Source: CALNZV01 sp942491115 (GTDB lineage: Bacteria; Desulfobacterota; Desulfobacteria; Desulfobacterales; UBA5852). Taken from it: DNA of 64,000 nucleotides. This document shows, in pieces, positions 37,719 to 45,768 of this stretch. The DNA lies in NCBI GenBank assembly GCA_942491115.1, contig CALNZV010000001.1, forward strand, positions 558,001-622,000, read 5' to 3'. How positions within the stretch are numbered: the first letter of the stretch is position 1; each line of letters opens with the position of its first letter. Made by a program: the position numbers and the translations under genes. The notes under the pieces are model-generated. The model worked only from the letters and a program-made list of their open reading frames with translations. It searched no databases and was not told where the DNA came from.

Positions 37719-38612
37719 TCAATCGACCACATGCTCGAGGGTCTTTCTTTGCTCAAAATCGGCCCGATTTTCCGATACGCCCTCGATACCATCGACGATC
37801 TTGTTAAATGCCTGGGTAAAGGCAAGTTCACCATTCTCCAGAAACGGCAACCGACCCATATCGCCTCCTTGAACCACTTCCGGCTCTATGGGCAGACATC
37901 CAAGAAATCTCAGGTTTTCCTTTCGGGCGGTGGCGATGCCGCCGTTCGATTTGAACAGATCGATCACTCTGTCGCAGTAGGGGCATTTAAACCCACTCAT
38001 GTTTTCCACCAGACCGATAATGTCCATCTCGACCTGCCGGCAAAAATGAATGGATTTTCTCACATCGGCTAAAGAGATTTCCTGGGGTGTGGTCACGATC
38101 AGTGCTTTGGCATCCGGTATCGTCTGAGCCACGGTCAGGGGTTCGTCGCCCGTTCCGGGAGGCGAATCGATGATCAGATAATCCAGTCGGCCCCACTCGA
38201 CGTCGGCAATGAACTGACGGATCGCGGCCCCCTTGAGGGGACCTCGCCAAATGGTCGCCCCGTCCTTTCCACCGGTAAGGGTCTCGATCGATACGACTTC
38301 CATATTGGGAAGATCGTTGACCGGGAGAATCTTTCCGTCGCCACCGCAAGCGCAACGTTGCCCCGTCAATCCCAACATGCGTGCGATACTGGGTCCGTGG
38401 AGGTCCACGTCCATCAGCCCCACCCGGTAGTGCCTCTTGGCCAGCGCAACGGACAAGTAAGCCGCCACACTACTTTTCCCGACACCGCCCTTGCCGCTCA
38501 TCACAAGGATTTTATTCTTGATTTGCGTTAACCGGTCGCGAATTGCTCTGCGCTGCACTTCCAGCTGCGCTTTGCGGTTTTCTGTCTTCTGTTTGATCGT
38601 CTTCTTCTCCAC
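37719..38612 (-). CDS. Mrp/NBP35 family iron-sulfur carrier ATPase (CooC/MinD-like)
   Basis: The GTG at 38612, behind GAGAGG, gives 297 residues; the ATG upstream at 38720 would read into the CooS gene. The P-loop is the deviant Walker A of the Mrp/MinD class, VMSGKGGVGKSS, followed by MDVDLHGPS (Walker A') and LIIDSPPGTGDEP. The C-terminal CxxC motif FKCPYCDRVID is the Fe-S-binding pair of Mrp/NBP35. These proteins carry and deliver [4Fe-4S] clusters. As it follows cooS by 43 bases, it most likely helps build the Ni-Fe-S centre of CODH, in place of a classical CooC. Confidence 0.9.
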   Translation of the reverse strand: MEKKTIKQKTENRKAQLEVQRRAIRDRLTQIKNKILVMSGKGGVGKSSVAAYLSVALAKRHYRVGLMDVDLHGPSIARMLGLTGQRCACGGDGKILPVNDLPNMEVVSIETLTGGKDGATIWRGPLKGAAIRQFIADVEWGRLDYLIIDSPPGTGDEPLTVAQTIPDAKALIVTTPQEISLADVRKSIHFCRQVEMDIIGLVENMSGFKCPYCDRVIDLFKSNGGIATARKENLRFLGCLPIEPEVVQGGDMGRLPFLENGELAFTQAFNKIVDGIEGVSENRADFEQRKTLEHVVD

Positions 38613-38655
38613 TGGATGCCGCCTCTCCCTTGGTTGTAGTCGGAATCCATTACGA

Positions 38656-40677
38656 TCATGCCGACTCCAGTTCTCTTCGCCCAGCCATATCCACCATGAT
38701 GCGATCCCGTTTTTTATCAATGCCCAGAGCTTTCCGTTTCTTGTCGATGTGCGCGATCATTTTTTGCGCATGTTTGACCGGATCGATCTCAAGATCCCAC
38801 ATTCCGCCGTAAAGGGTTTCAAACTCTTTAAAGATATAGTTCTGAAACACCGGTGCACCCGTCACGGGCAAGCCGACGCCGAATACGGTGTAGACGCCCG
38901 AGGCAACGAAATAGTGCCCGATACTGATCGCCTTCTCGCTCATCCATTCAGGAGCACTGCCGGCGGCCGGCAGATCGCTGATGTCGCTTCCCAGCCCCCC
39001 GGCCTTGACCACTTCCGTCGCCGCCAGCAGAATACGGCTGTTGTCCACGCATGAGCCCAGGTGGAGTACCGGCGGGCACCCCACGGTTTCACAGACTTCG
39101 GCAAGCCCAGGTCCGCAATGAACCGCTGCCGACTCCGGCGTCAATAGGCCTTCCATGGCGCAGGCGATCCCGTTGCATCCCGTTGTCAGGACAATCACAT
39201 CATTCTTGATGAGTTCTTTAACGACGGTGATGTGGCCGTCATTGTGACGGGTTCGAGCATTGTTACACCCCACGACACCGGCAATACCCCGGATGCGGCC
39301 GTTGATGATATTGTCGTTCAATGTTTCATAGGAACCCCGGAATATCCCCCCCAGATGGTACTGGATCGATTCAACCCCGAAGCCCGCCACCTGATAGCCC
39401 TTCTGATGGGGGATCATGATATCGGCACCCCGGTTTTCGAAATTATCGATGGCCATTTTGACGATCCGCTTGGCATCTTCAGCAGCATGGTGTTCATCGA
39501 ACTCGATGTGAATAACGTTTTCCTGTTCCATCCTGGCGATGGGATGGGTGGTAATGATTTTGGTATGGAAGCATTTAGCGACATTGGCGACATTCTGAAA
39601 GATGCACTGAATATCGACCACCATCGCATCGCAGGCCCCGGTGATGATGGCCAATTCCTGCTGCAAAAACGTTCCGCAGAGGGGCACGCCATGGCGCTGG
39701 AGAATTTCGTTTGCCGTGCAGCAGATACCGGACAGTTGGATGCCTGTGGCCCCTTTTGATTTGGCATATTCGATCATCTCGGGGGTCTGGGCCACTGCCA
39801 CGATCATCTCGGAGAGAATCGGTTCATGTCCGTGAATCACCACGTTCACATGGTCTTCCTTCAGGACGCCGAGATTCGCCTCGGACTGCACCGGATATGG
39901 GGTTCCAAAGAGCACGTCCTGCAGATCCGTTGCCAGCATCGATCCGCCCCAGCCGTCTGCGATAGCAGCCCGGGTACCCTGCTTCATGAGGTTTTTATAG
40001 TCCTGATCGACGCCGATGTGGGTGCGGTGCATGATTTCGACGATCTCTCGATCGATGTTTCTCGGGGCAACCCCGTTTTTCTTCCATTTTTCGTACAACG
40101 GCTTCGGCGCCCGCTTAAGATAGAGCAACTCGCCCTCGTTTTTTCCCCACTCGGCAATGGCCTTTTCCGCCACTTCCAACGCAACCTCGTCGATGTTCCG
40201 GTCCAAGGTGTCACCATCGACCTCAACGGTGGTGGCGACATCAAAATCCGGTGCGATGGAAAGCAGCTTTCTGGTGTCCTTCACGGTATAGTCTTCCGAT
40301 TCTTTACGTGCGACCGACAGAAAGACTTCGGCGACACAACGACCGTGGTCCGAATGGGCGGCTGCTCCGCCGGCGATCATGCGGATAAAATTTCGGGCCG
40401 CAATGGTATTGGCGGTTGCGCCGCACAACCCCTTGCGCGCATCCTCCCCCTCGATACCGGCTTTGGGCAGCGGGAGTCGGCACGGCCCCATGCCGCAGTT
40501 TTTACAGCAGGTGCCCTGTGTGCCGATGTTGCACGGCTTCATGCTCATCGCCCGATCAAAGACGGTTTCGATATCCAACTCCTGAGCCCGCCGGATCATC
40601 TGCTGCGTGGCACCGTCGATTGAGGCCTGTTGCGGATCGGCCAGTTTTTTGGATTCGACTTTTTTCCCCTCTTTCAT
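38656..40677 (-). CDS. cooS: Anaerobic carbon-monoxide dehydrogenase catalytic subunit (Ni-CODH)
   Basis: 673 residues, normal for CooS, the homodimeric enzyme that oxidises CO to CO2 with ferredoxin or other acceptors. The D and B cluster cysteines lie in CNIGTQGTCCKNCGMGPCRL; the C-cluster segments CGPGLAEVC and LHLGSCVDNSRILL are present, and YFVASGVYTVFGVGLPVTG closes the protein. Ribosome site GAGGAGGTAAAGG. It lies 47 bases downstream of a DUF169 gene and 43 upstream of the Mrp ATPase gene. No CODH/ACS partner (acsB) or CooF is in the window, so whether it serves energy metabolism, CO detoxification or redox balancing is open. Confidence 0.96.
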   Translation of the reverse strand: MKEGKKVESKKLADPQQASIDGATQQMIRRAQELDIETVFDRAMSMKPCNIGTQGTCCKNCGMGPCRLPLPKAGIEGEDARKGLCGATANTIAARNFIRMIAGGAAAHSDHGRCVAEVFLSVARKESEDYTVKDTRKLLSIAPDFDVATTVEVDGDTLDRNIDEVALEVAEKAIAEWGKNEGELLYLKRAPKPLYEKWKKNGVAPRNIDREIVEIMHRTHIGVDQDYKNLMKQGTRAAIADGWGGSMLATDLQDVLFGTPYPVQSEANLGVLKEDHVNVVIHGHEPILSEMIVAVAQTPEMIEYAKSKGATGIQLSGICCTANEILQRHGVPLCGTFLQQELAIITGACDAMVVDIQCIFQNVANVAKCFHTKIITTHPIARMEQENVIHIEFDEHHAAEDAKRIVKMAIDNFENRGADIMIPHQKGYQVAGFGVESIQYHLGGIFRGSYETLNDNIINGRIRGIAGVVGCNNARTRHNDGHITVVKELIKNDVIVLTTGCNGIACAMEGLLTPESAAVHCGPGLAEVCETVGCPPVLHLGSCVDNSRILLAATEVVKAGGLGSDISDLPAAGSAPEWMSEKAISIGHYFVASGVYTVFGVGLPVTGAPVFQNYIFKEFETLYGGMWDLEIDPVKHAQKMIAHIDKKRKALGIDKKRDRIMVDMAGRRELESA

Positions 40678-40724
40678 CCTTTACCTCCTCTTGATTGGTG
40701 CGTTTGGAAACCGCATCGTACCCC

Positions 40725-41639
40725 TTAAGATGGCGGCTTATTGGCCGCGGTGGGTTTTCTGAAAACCAGGAAACTGCAGAGCTTGCAGACATCGAATCCG
40801 GGATAGGTTTCTCCGGTCCGTGGGAAGGATACCCCACCGTCCCGAACGGTCCTCTCCAGCATCCACCTGACGGTGGGCTCAAGCTGGTTACCGGGCCAGA
40901 CCCAATTGATTTCTCCCTGTTCTGTCTTTCCAGCCGTCTTGCTGCTGCTGCACATCGGTGTGATGTTCGGTGCATCTATAAGATGACAGTGGACGCATCC
41001 GTGGCATATCGACGAATTCATGGTCATGGTCATCGCAAAGGGTTGGGTATCGTAGGCCGTGCACCAATCGTTTCCAAGATGATAGGCCTGGAGCACGTCG
41101 CATATTCCGTGGACGACATCCGGTTCATAGGGTGCGTTGTGCAGGGGGGCCGTGGCAAAGGCGAGCAACCCTTCCGGCAGCCGCTTTTTGGTCTCGACAA
41201 ACCGCTTTGCCTGGCTCCAGTTCCGTGTGTATTTCAGATGACTCTTGATTTCGGCCTCGTCCAGGGCTTTCCACCCCATGACGTATTTGGCGTTTGTGCA
41301 GCCGAGTTTTTCCTTGGTGCCGAGCAATATGTCGCCACGCTGTCTGGATGCAGCGACATAGTGGCAAAACGTATAGGGATGAAGTGCTGTTTTGTAGTCT
41401 ATGGTTTTTTTGAAATTCTCCAGTTCGTCCTCTGAAAAAAAGTATTTTACCCCTACGGGATAGTATTTCATTTTCAAGAGGTTCCGCAGGCTGAACACGA
41501 TATCCGAGACGCTGAGTACCCCTCCGTTTTGCTCCGCGTTTTCAAGCAGTGACCCGGCAAGCACCACATCATCCAGGTATTCAGCCGTATCGATCGTTTT
41601 GGATGGCCCCTTCAGCGGACCCGTTTGTGTAAGCGGCAT
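40725..41639 (-). CDS. DUF169 domain protein
   Basis: 304 residues. The middle contains YYPVGVKYFFSEDELENFKK and CHYVAASRQRGDILLGTKEK, then YDTQPFAMTMTMNSSICHGCVHC, the pattern of DUF169 (often described as an ArCR-like, cysteine-containing protein). ICHGCVHC and CKLCSFLV could bind a metal or Fe-S cluster. The protein lacks signal peptide and membrane segments. The family is common in methanogens and anaerobic bacteria with unknown activity. Its position directly before cooS suggests a role in CO/C1 metabolism or CODH maturation. Confidence 0.82.
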   Translation of the reverse strand: MPLTQTGPLKGPSKTIDTAEYLDDVVLAGSLLENAEQNGGVLSVSDIVFSLRNLLKMKYYPVGVKYFFSEDELENFKKTIDYKTALHPYTFCHYVAASRQRGDILLGTKEKLGCTNAKYVMGWKALDEAEIKSHLKYTRNWSQAKRFVETKKRLPEGLLAFATAPLHNAPYEPDVVHGICDVLQAYHLGNDWCTAYDTQPFAMTMTMNSSICHGCVHCHLIDAPNITPMCSSSKTAGKTEQGEINWVWPGNQLEPTVRWMLERTVRDGGVSFPRTGETYPGFDVCKLCSFLVFRKPTAANKPPS

Positions 41640-41657
41640 TCTATGGTCCCTTTCCTG

Positions 41658-41759
41658 TCATTGTCTGTGCTTCCCCACGTTGATGATCTCTTTCTTAACG
41701 GCGTTTCCGGGGTTTTTGACGCCTTTCTCCATGGGATCACCGGGCGCTTTTTTGGGCAT
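41658..41759 (-). CDS. Possible 33-residue small protein
   Basis: A short frame, MPKKAPGDPMEKGVKNPGNA and 13 further residues, between the DUF5320 and DUF169 genes. It is highly basic and has a sensible amino-acid pattern, but the start at 41759 has no ribosome site and I know no family, so it may be chance. Confidence 0.25.
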   Translation of the reverse strand: MPKKAPGDPMEKGVKNPGNAVKKEIINVGKHRQ

Positions 41760-41803
41760 CGATTTCAGAATCCAGCCTGATGCGACAGGTATACAGACCG
41801 CAT

Positions 41804-42190
41804 TTACTCCTCGTCGGTTTCGGTTTCGATCTCGGAGAGTCGGTTTCGGATGACATCCAGTTCCGACTGCAACGCTTCCGCCTTGTGCGTCAGGGTCTGC
41901 TGTTCCAGTTCCGGGTCCGGCTTCGAGGTGGATGCAGGCGACCCATAGGGCGCACCGTATCCACCAAAACGCATCCAACCCGGCATGCCGGTGGCATGGA
42001 AACCGCAACGCCAGCCGTGGCCCCTTTCGAAACCCGCTCCCCGAGACCCTCGGCTTCTGCCTAAGCCACCTCTAAAGCCGTGCCCAGGTCCAGGAGCATA
42101 GCCGGGCATGTCAGCCCCTGCGCAATATCCTGCTGCCCTGCCACTCATCGACCCCATTCCCGCCGGTCCGGTTCTGTCTCCTCTCGGCAT
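41804..42190 (-). CDS. DUF5320 domain protein, 128 aa
   Basis: Starts at ATG 42190 behind AAAAAGGAGG. The opening MPRGDRTGPAGMGSMSGRAA, followed by GYCAG and glycine-rich sequence and ending in a predicted coiled helix (EALQSELDVIRNRLSEIETE), is the DUF5320 pattern found in many anaerobes. Function is unknown; the genes commonly accompany Mrp ATPases and small cysteine-rich proteins, as here. It follows the cysteine-rich gene by 18 bases and is probably co-transcribed. Confidence 0.85.
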   Translation of the reverse strand: MPRGDRTGPAGMGSMSGRAAGYCAGADMPGYAPGPGHGFRGGLGRSRGSRGAGFERGHGWRCGFHATGMPGWMRFGGYGAPYGSPASTSKPDPELEQQTLTHKAEALQSELDVIRNRLSEIETETDEE

Positions 42191-42208
42191 GATTGCACCT
42201 CCTTTTTC

Positions 42209-42619
42209 CTATTGTCGCGTCATGGCAGCCCCACATTTCGAACACGGCTTCTGCATGCACGGTATCCCACGGTCATGGGGTTCCTGATGCCCGCATTGGG
42301 GGCACACACAAACGCCCTCTGTCTCCGAGGCAGCGGGTCTGCCCATGCCACTCGACTTCCGTCCGCCCCGTCCTTGACCGCCTTGACCGCGTCCACAACG
42401 GGTTCCCGTTTCACTGCGGTTTCTTCCACCCATGAAAACCCCTCCTTGTTGAGGTTCAACCATTAGCCGAACGGCCCCTTGCAAGGGCATATCCCCGGGT
42501 AACGGTTTCCCTTTCTCATCGATGATTGGTCCCGATTTGGATTCCACGACAATGATCCTCCGGACAACGTCGAAGACCAGGGTCTTTCGGGTGCTCAAAC
42601 TCGGATATGTCGTTGTCAT
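42209..42619 (-). CDS. Glycine-rich protein with a C-terminal zinc-ribbon-like motif, 136 aa
   Basis: The C-terminal half reads CVCPQCGHQEPHDRGIPCMQ and ends CSKCGAAMTRQ, a zinc or Fe-S ribbon with two CxxC pairs, known in small proteins of anaerobes near DUF5320 and Mrp genes. ATG 42619 has AGGA nine bases before it and lies about 30 bases behind the predicted start of transcription. ATG 42433 inside the frame has a much better ribosome site (AAGGAGGGG) and gives a 74-residue protein; both may be used. Residues 1-62 (RRIIVVESKSGPIIDEKGKP) are unlike the short family and could be a leader or second domain. First gene of the operon. Confidence 0.75.
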   Translation of the reverse strand: MTTTYPSLSTRKTLVFDVVRRIIVVESKSGPIIDEKGKPLPGDMPLQGAVRLMVEPQQGGVFMGGRNRSETGTRCGRGQGGQGRGGRKSSGMGRPAASETEGVCVCPQCGHQEPHDRGIPCMQKPCSKCGAAMTRQ

Positions 42620-42661
42620 TGTCTGTCATCCTTCCGTATTGGATCTACACAACCCAAAAGC

Positions 42662-42678
42662 AGCATTCGTCGTGCCAA
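42662..42678 (-). promoter_or_regulatory. Candidate sigma54 promoter of the CooS operon
   Basis: Read on the minus strand, TTGGCACGACGAATGCT matches the -24/-12 consensus YTGGCACGrNNNTTGCW at nearly every position, only the first T of TTGCW being A. It lies about 43 bases before ATG 42619, so the leader would be about 30 bases. Confidence 0.6.
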
Positions 42679-43685
42679 AAGGCAATCAGAACCCACTAAA
42701 TTTTATAAGATATTGTAATAAATAATTATTTTTGATATTTATGGAGAGGAAACAACCAATCTATTGCCGCATTATTGCGACACTATGCGGGATGGTAATA
42801 GCAGAAAGGCGACTCTAATGCAGGCAGGCGACGACCACCCACAGTGTGTCCTCCGAGGCAAGACGAAAAAGATGAAAAACGGTGTTTCCGCTCGATCGAC
42901 CGCCCTGCTGGACTGTGTATTCACTCCCATCGGTGGGCTCGGTGGTCCTCAACCGCTTTAGACTTTGGGTGGTGAAGAACTCCGCGACAGTCTGTCGCTT
43001 GGAAAGGTGTTTTTTCATTTCGCAAAAACCTCTCGATTCTCGAAGGTCAACGACTCCCTAGTTCTCTTTGCCATGGTAAGGGAATAGCGTGCTGATAGAT
43101 ATCAACGGTCACGGCAAATGGGATTCAGAGTAAAATAGCAGATACGTGTCGCCGGGAAGTGGGTGTCGTCTGAAATGACTGATCTCATCATCCGGTGTGG
43201 CTGTCACCGGTATCCGCTTTCGTCGATCGAAACGTCTATGAACATCTCATTTTAGAAGTGACGGTAGCGGATCGGCGCAACTGAGACGGCCTTCGCCGTT
43301 CGCTATAGCCGGATGCCGTTGGGGGTGGGTGGCGGCGGATTTACCAGTGCAACCTCCGGATGTCTGAATGGCGGATACCCTTCCCAAAGTGCTTCGCAAC
43401 GGTTGTGATCTATCCATCATGTCTGCTGATCCGTGATCAAATGACTGGGCGTGCTGCCATACCAAGCACCACGAGGTCTATTCACTTGACAATCCATTGG
43501 CCATCTGTTGGGATATGACATTTCCATTTCCACTGGGACGCCACCGAAGAGAGAGACATGAACGCTCGCGATGCCCTGCTTCTCGGACCGAAGAAGCGGG
43601 GTTTTTTGGTTTTGAAGACCATCGGGTTTATCGGATCGGATCCTGTCAGGATTCACCGTTCCACCCAAAACCGAAAGGAGAAAAC
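42679..43685. other. Intergenic stretch between the divergent CooS and rubrerythrin units
   Basis: About 1 kb. The left part upstream of the sigma54 site is AT-rich and may contain the activator binding site; I saw no clear inverted repeat for it. A TTGACA near 43486 is a candidate -35 for rubrerythrin. A 67-codon minus-strand frame (42815-43018), MKKHLSKRQTVAEFFTTQSL at its start, has a weak GAGAGG site and could be a small gene, but nothing else supports it. Confidence 0.4.
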
Positions 43686-44207
43686 ATGAGTAAGACGACG
43701 GACAATCTCAAGGCGGCCTTTGCAGGGGAGTCCCAGGCACGAAACAAGTACACGTTTTTTGCCGAAGCGGCCAGGCAGGAAGGGTATCATTACATCGCAA
43801 AACTCTTTGAGGAGACGGCTGAAAACGAAAAGCAGCATGCGAAAGACCATCTGATGATGTTGAACGGGATCGGGGATACCCTATCCAATCTCAAGGAGGC
43901 CATGGGGGGTGAAGACTACGAGGTAGAGAGCATGTACCCCGATTTTGCCAATGAGGCCGAAGAAGAAGGGGAAACCGCGGCCGCCATCGCCTTTAAGCAG
44001 GTGGCCAAAATTGAGGCCCACCACCGGGAGCGGTATAAAAAACTGATGGAAATGGTCGAGGCGGGAACGGTCTTCAAGCGGGAGCAGGCCATCAAGTGGA
44101 AGTGCGGCGTCTGCGGGTATATCTACGAAGGCAACGAACCGCCGCCGAAATGCCCATCCTGCAAGAACCCCAGGGAATATTACGAACCCGCAAATCTGGA
44201 CTTTTGA
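43686..44207 (+). CDS. rbr: Rubrerythrin
   Basis: 173 residues from ATG 43686 behind AAGGAG. The N-terminal ferritin-like diiron domain shows KAAFAGESQARNKYTFFAEA, FEETAENEKQHAKDH and the second ExxH motif AKIEAHHRERY. The C-terminal rubredoxin-like domain has CGVCGYIYEGNEPPPKCPSC with four Cys ligands. Rubrerythrin reduces H2O2 to water in anaerobes using electrons passed through the rubredoxin centre. The next gene, whose N-terminus is itself rubredoxin-like, starts nine bases after the stop, so the two are co-transcribed and may exchange electrons. Confidence 0.96.
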   Translation: MSKTTDNLKAAFAGESQARNKYTFFAEAARQEGYHYIAKLFEETAENEKQHAKDHLMMLNGIGDTLSNLKEAMGGEDYEVESMYPDFANEAEEEGETAAAIAFKQVAKIEAHHRERYKKLMEMVEAGTVFKREQAIKWKCGVCGYIYEGNEPPPKCPSCKNPREYYEPANLDF

Positions 44208-44216
44208 GAGGCTGCG

Positions 44217-45623
44217 ATGGCTGTCTACACATGCACCGTATGCGACACCGTATTTGACGAAGACAAAGAATCCCTTTCCTGGGATCGGCTTCCAGATGAT
44301 TGGTCTTGTCAGGTGTGTGAATCGGGAAAATCCTTTTGGCGACAGACCGACGAGGCCTCCACAGGGGGCCTCATCGACTCGAAGGCCGCGTCTGGGGAGC
44401 CCGCTGAAAGAATGCCCGAGAAAACCCTGGACGATTTCGAGACCACCATGGCCGACATCCATCTCATGGCGGAAACCGGCCAATCGATCATCGAACCCAT
44501 GCGAACGCGTCAGCCCACCTTTTCCTGGGACGATATTCTGATCAAGGGGGCTCAGCTGTCGAAGTTGCCCCTGAATCATGACCAGCCTGTCAATACGAAG
44601 ACGGTGATCGGCCCCCGGGCAGCCCATCCCCTCGAGATCGAGTCGCCGGTCTACATTACCCACATGTCCTTCGGAGCGCTCTCCAGGGAGGCCAAGGTGG
44701 CATTGGCCAAAGGAAGCGCTGCCGCACAAACGGCCACATGCTCCGGAGAGGGGGGTATTTTGCCGGAAGCGTTCAAAAACGCCTATCGGTACATATTCGA
44801 GGTGGTACCCAACGAGTACAGCCTGACGGAAGCGAACCTGAAAAAAGTCGATGCCATCGAGATCAAATTTGGCCAGTCCGCCAAACCCGGCATGGGGGGT
44901 CACCTGCCCGCCGGCAAGGTGACCAAGGAAATCGCCGAGATCAGGGGATTTGCGGAGCACACGGATATCTTCAGTCCGGCGCATTTCAGGGACATTCTGA
45001 CGAAAGCGGATCTGAAGGAGAAAGTGTCCTGGTTGCGGGAGATTTCCGACGGAAAGCCCATCGGTCTCAAATTTGCGGCCGGCAACATCGAAGCCGATCT
45101 CGAGATCGCGATCGAAGCCCAACCCGATTTTATCACCATCGACGGAAGAGCGGGGGCCACCGGGGCAGCACCTAAATTCGTCAAATCCGCAGCCTCCATT
45201 CCCACCATATTTGCCATTTATCGAGCCCGGAAATTTTTGGATTCGAACGGTGGGTCAGACATATCCCTCGTTGCTACCGGAGGCCTTCGAATCTCGCCGG
45301 ATTTCGCCAAGGCGATCGCCCTGGGGGCGACCGCGATTGCCATCGGCACCACCGCCTTGATCGCCATCGGGTGCCGTCAGTATCGCATCTGCAACACCGG
45401 CAAATGCCCCATGGGCATCGCCACCCACGATCCCGCTCTCAGAAAGCGGCTGGACATCGATTCGGCGGCCAAACGACTGGAACGGTTTCTGACGGTAACC
45501 AATGACGAACTAAAAGATTTTGCCCGACTCACAGGCAATGACGACGTTCACCATCTGTCGATTCGTGATCTGTGCACGACGACCTCGGAGATATCCGAAC
45601 ACACGGAAATCGAGCACGTCTAA
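44217..45623 (+). CDS. Rubredoxin - glutamate synthase-like (GltB FMN domain) fusion, 468 aa
   Basis: Residues 1-50 form a rubredoxin-like domain: YTCTVCDTVFDEDKESLSWD and LPDDWSCQVCESGK give the two CxxC knuckles. From about residue 100 the protein is the FMN-binding central domain of glutamate synthase (archaeal GltB2 type): ITHMSFGALSREAK, TCSGEGGILPEAF, EIKFGQSAKPGMGGHLP, GLKFAAGNIEADLEIAIEAQ and CRQYRICNTGKCPMGIATHD for the Fe-S cluster. The glutaminase and C-terminal beta-helix of full glutamate synthase are missing, so it may be an FMN oxidoreductase fed by the rubredoxin domain. Its linkage to rubrerythrin points to peroxide reduction or oxygen defence rather than ammonium assimilation; that is inference. 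Confidence 0.9.
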   Translation: MAVYTCTVCDTVFDEDKESLSWDRLPDDWSCQVCESGKSFWRQTDEASTGGLIDSKAASGEPAERMPEKTLDDFETTMADIHLMAETGQSIIEPMRTRQPTFSWDDILIKGAQLSKLPLNHDQPVNTKTVIGPRAAHPLEIESPVYITHMSFGALSREAKVALAKGSAAAQTATCSGEGGILPEAFKNAYRYIFEVVPNEYSLTEANLKKVDAIEIKFGQSAKPGMGGHLPAGKVTKEIAEIRGFAEHTDIFSPAHFRDILTKADLKEKVSWLREISDGKPIGLKFAAGNIEADLEIAIEAQPDFITIDGRAGATGAAPKFVKSAASIPTIFAIYRARKFLDSNGGSDISLVATGGLRISPDFAKAIALGATAIAIGTTALIAIGCRQYRICNTGKCPMGIATHDPALRKRLDIDSAAKRLERFLTVTNDELKDFARLTGNDDVHHLSIRDLCTTTSEISEHTEIEHV

Positions 45624-45768
45624 GCCGCGATCGTCCTTCATGAAAAGATCATGGCGAGGATCGCGGCCCCGCCCCGGCCTGTGCAGAGGCCGGCGGCCTA
45701 TAAACGGCCCTTCCGCCTGCCTCTAAGGGCCCATAAGGCATCGCTTTTTCTTTTGACAGGTTCCCGTC

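Noticed and set aside
43881..45122. 413-aa minus-strand ORF opposite the rubrerythrin and GltB-fusion genes
   Set aside because: Antisense shadow of two well-supported genes.
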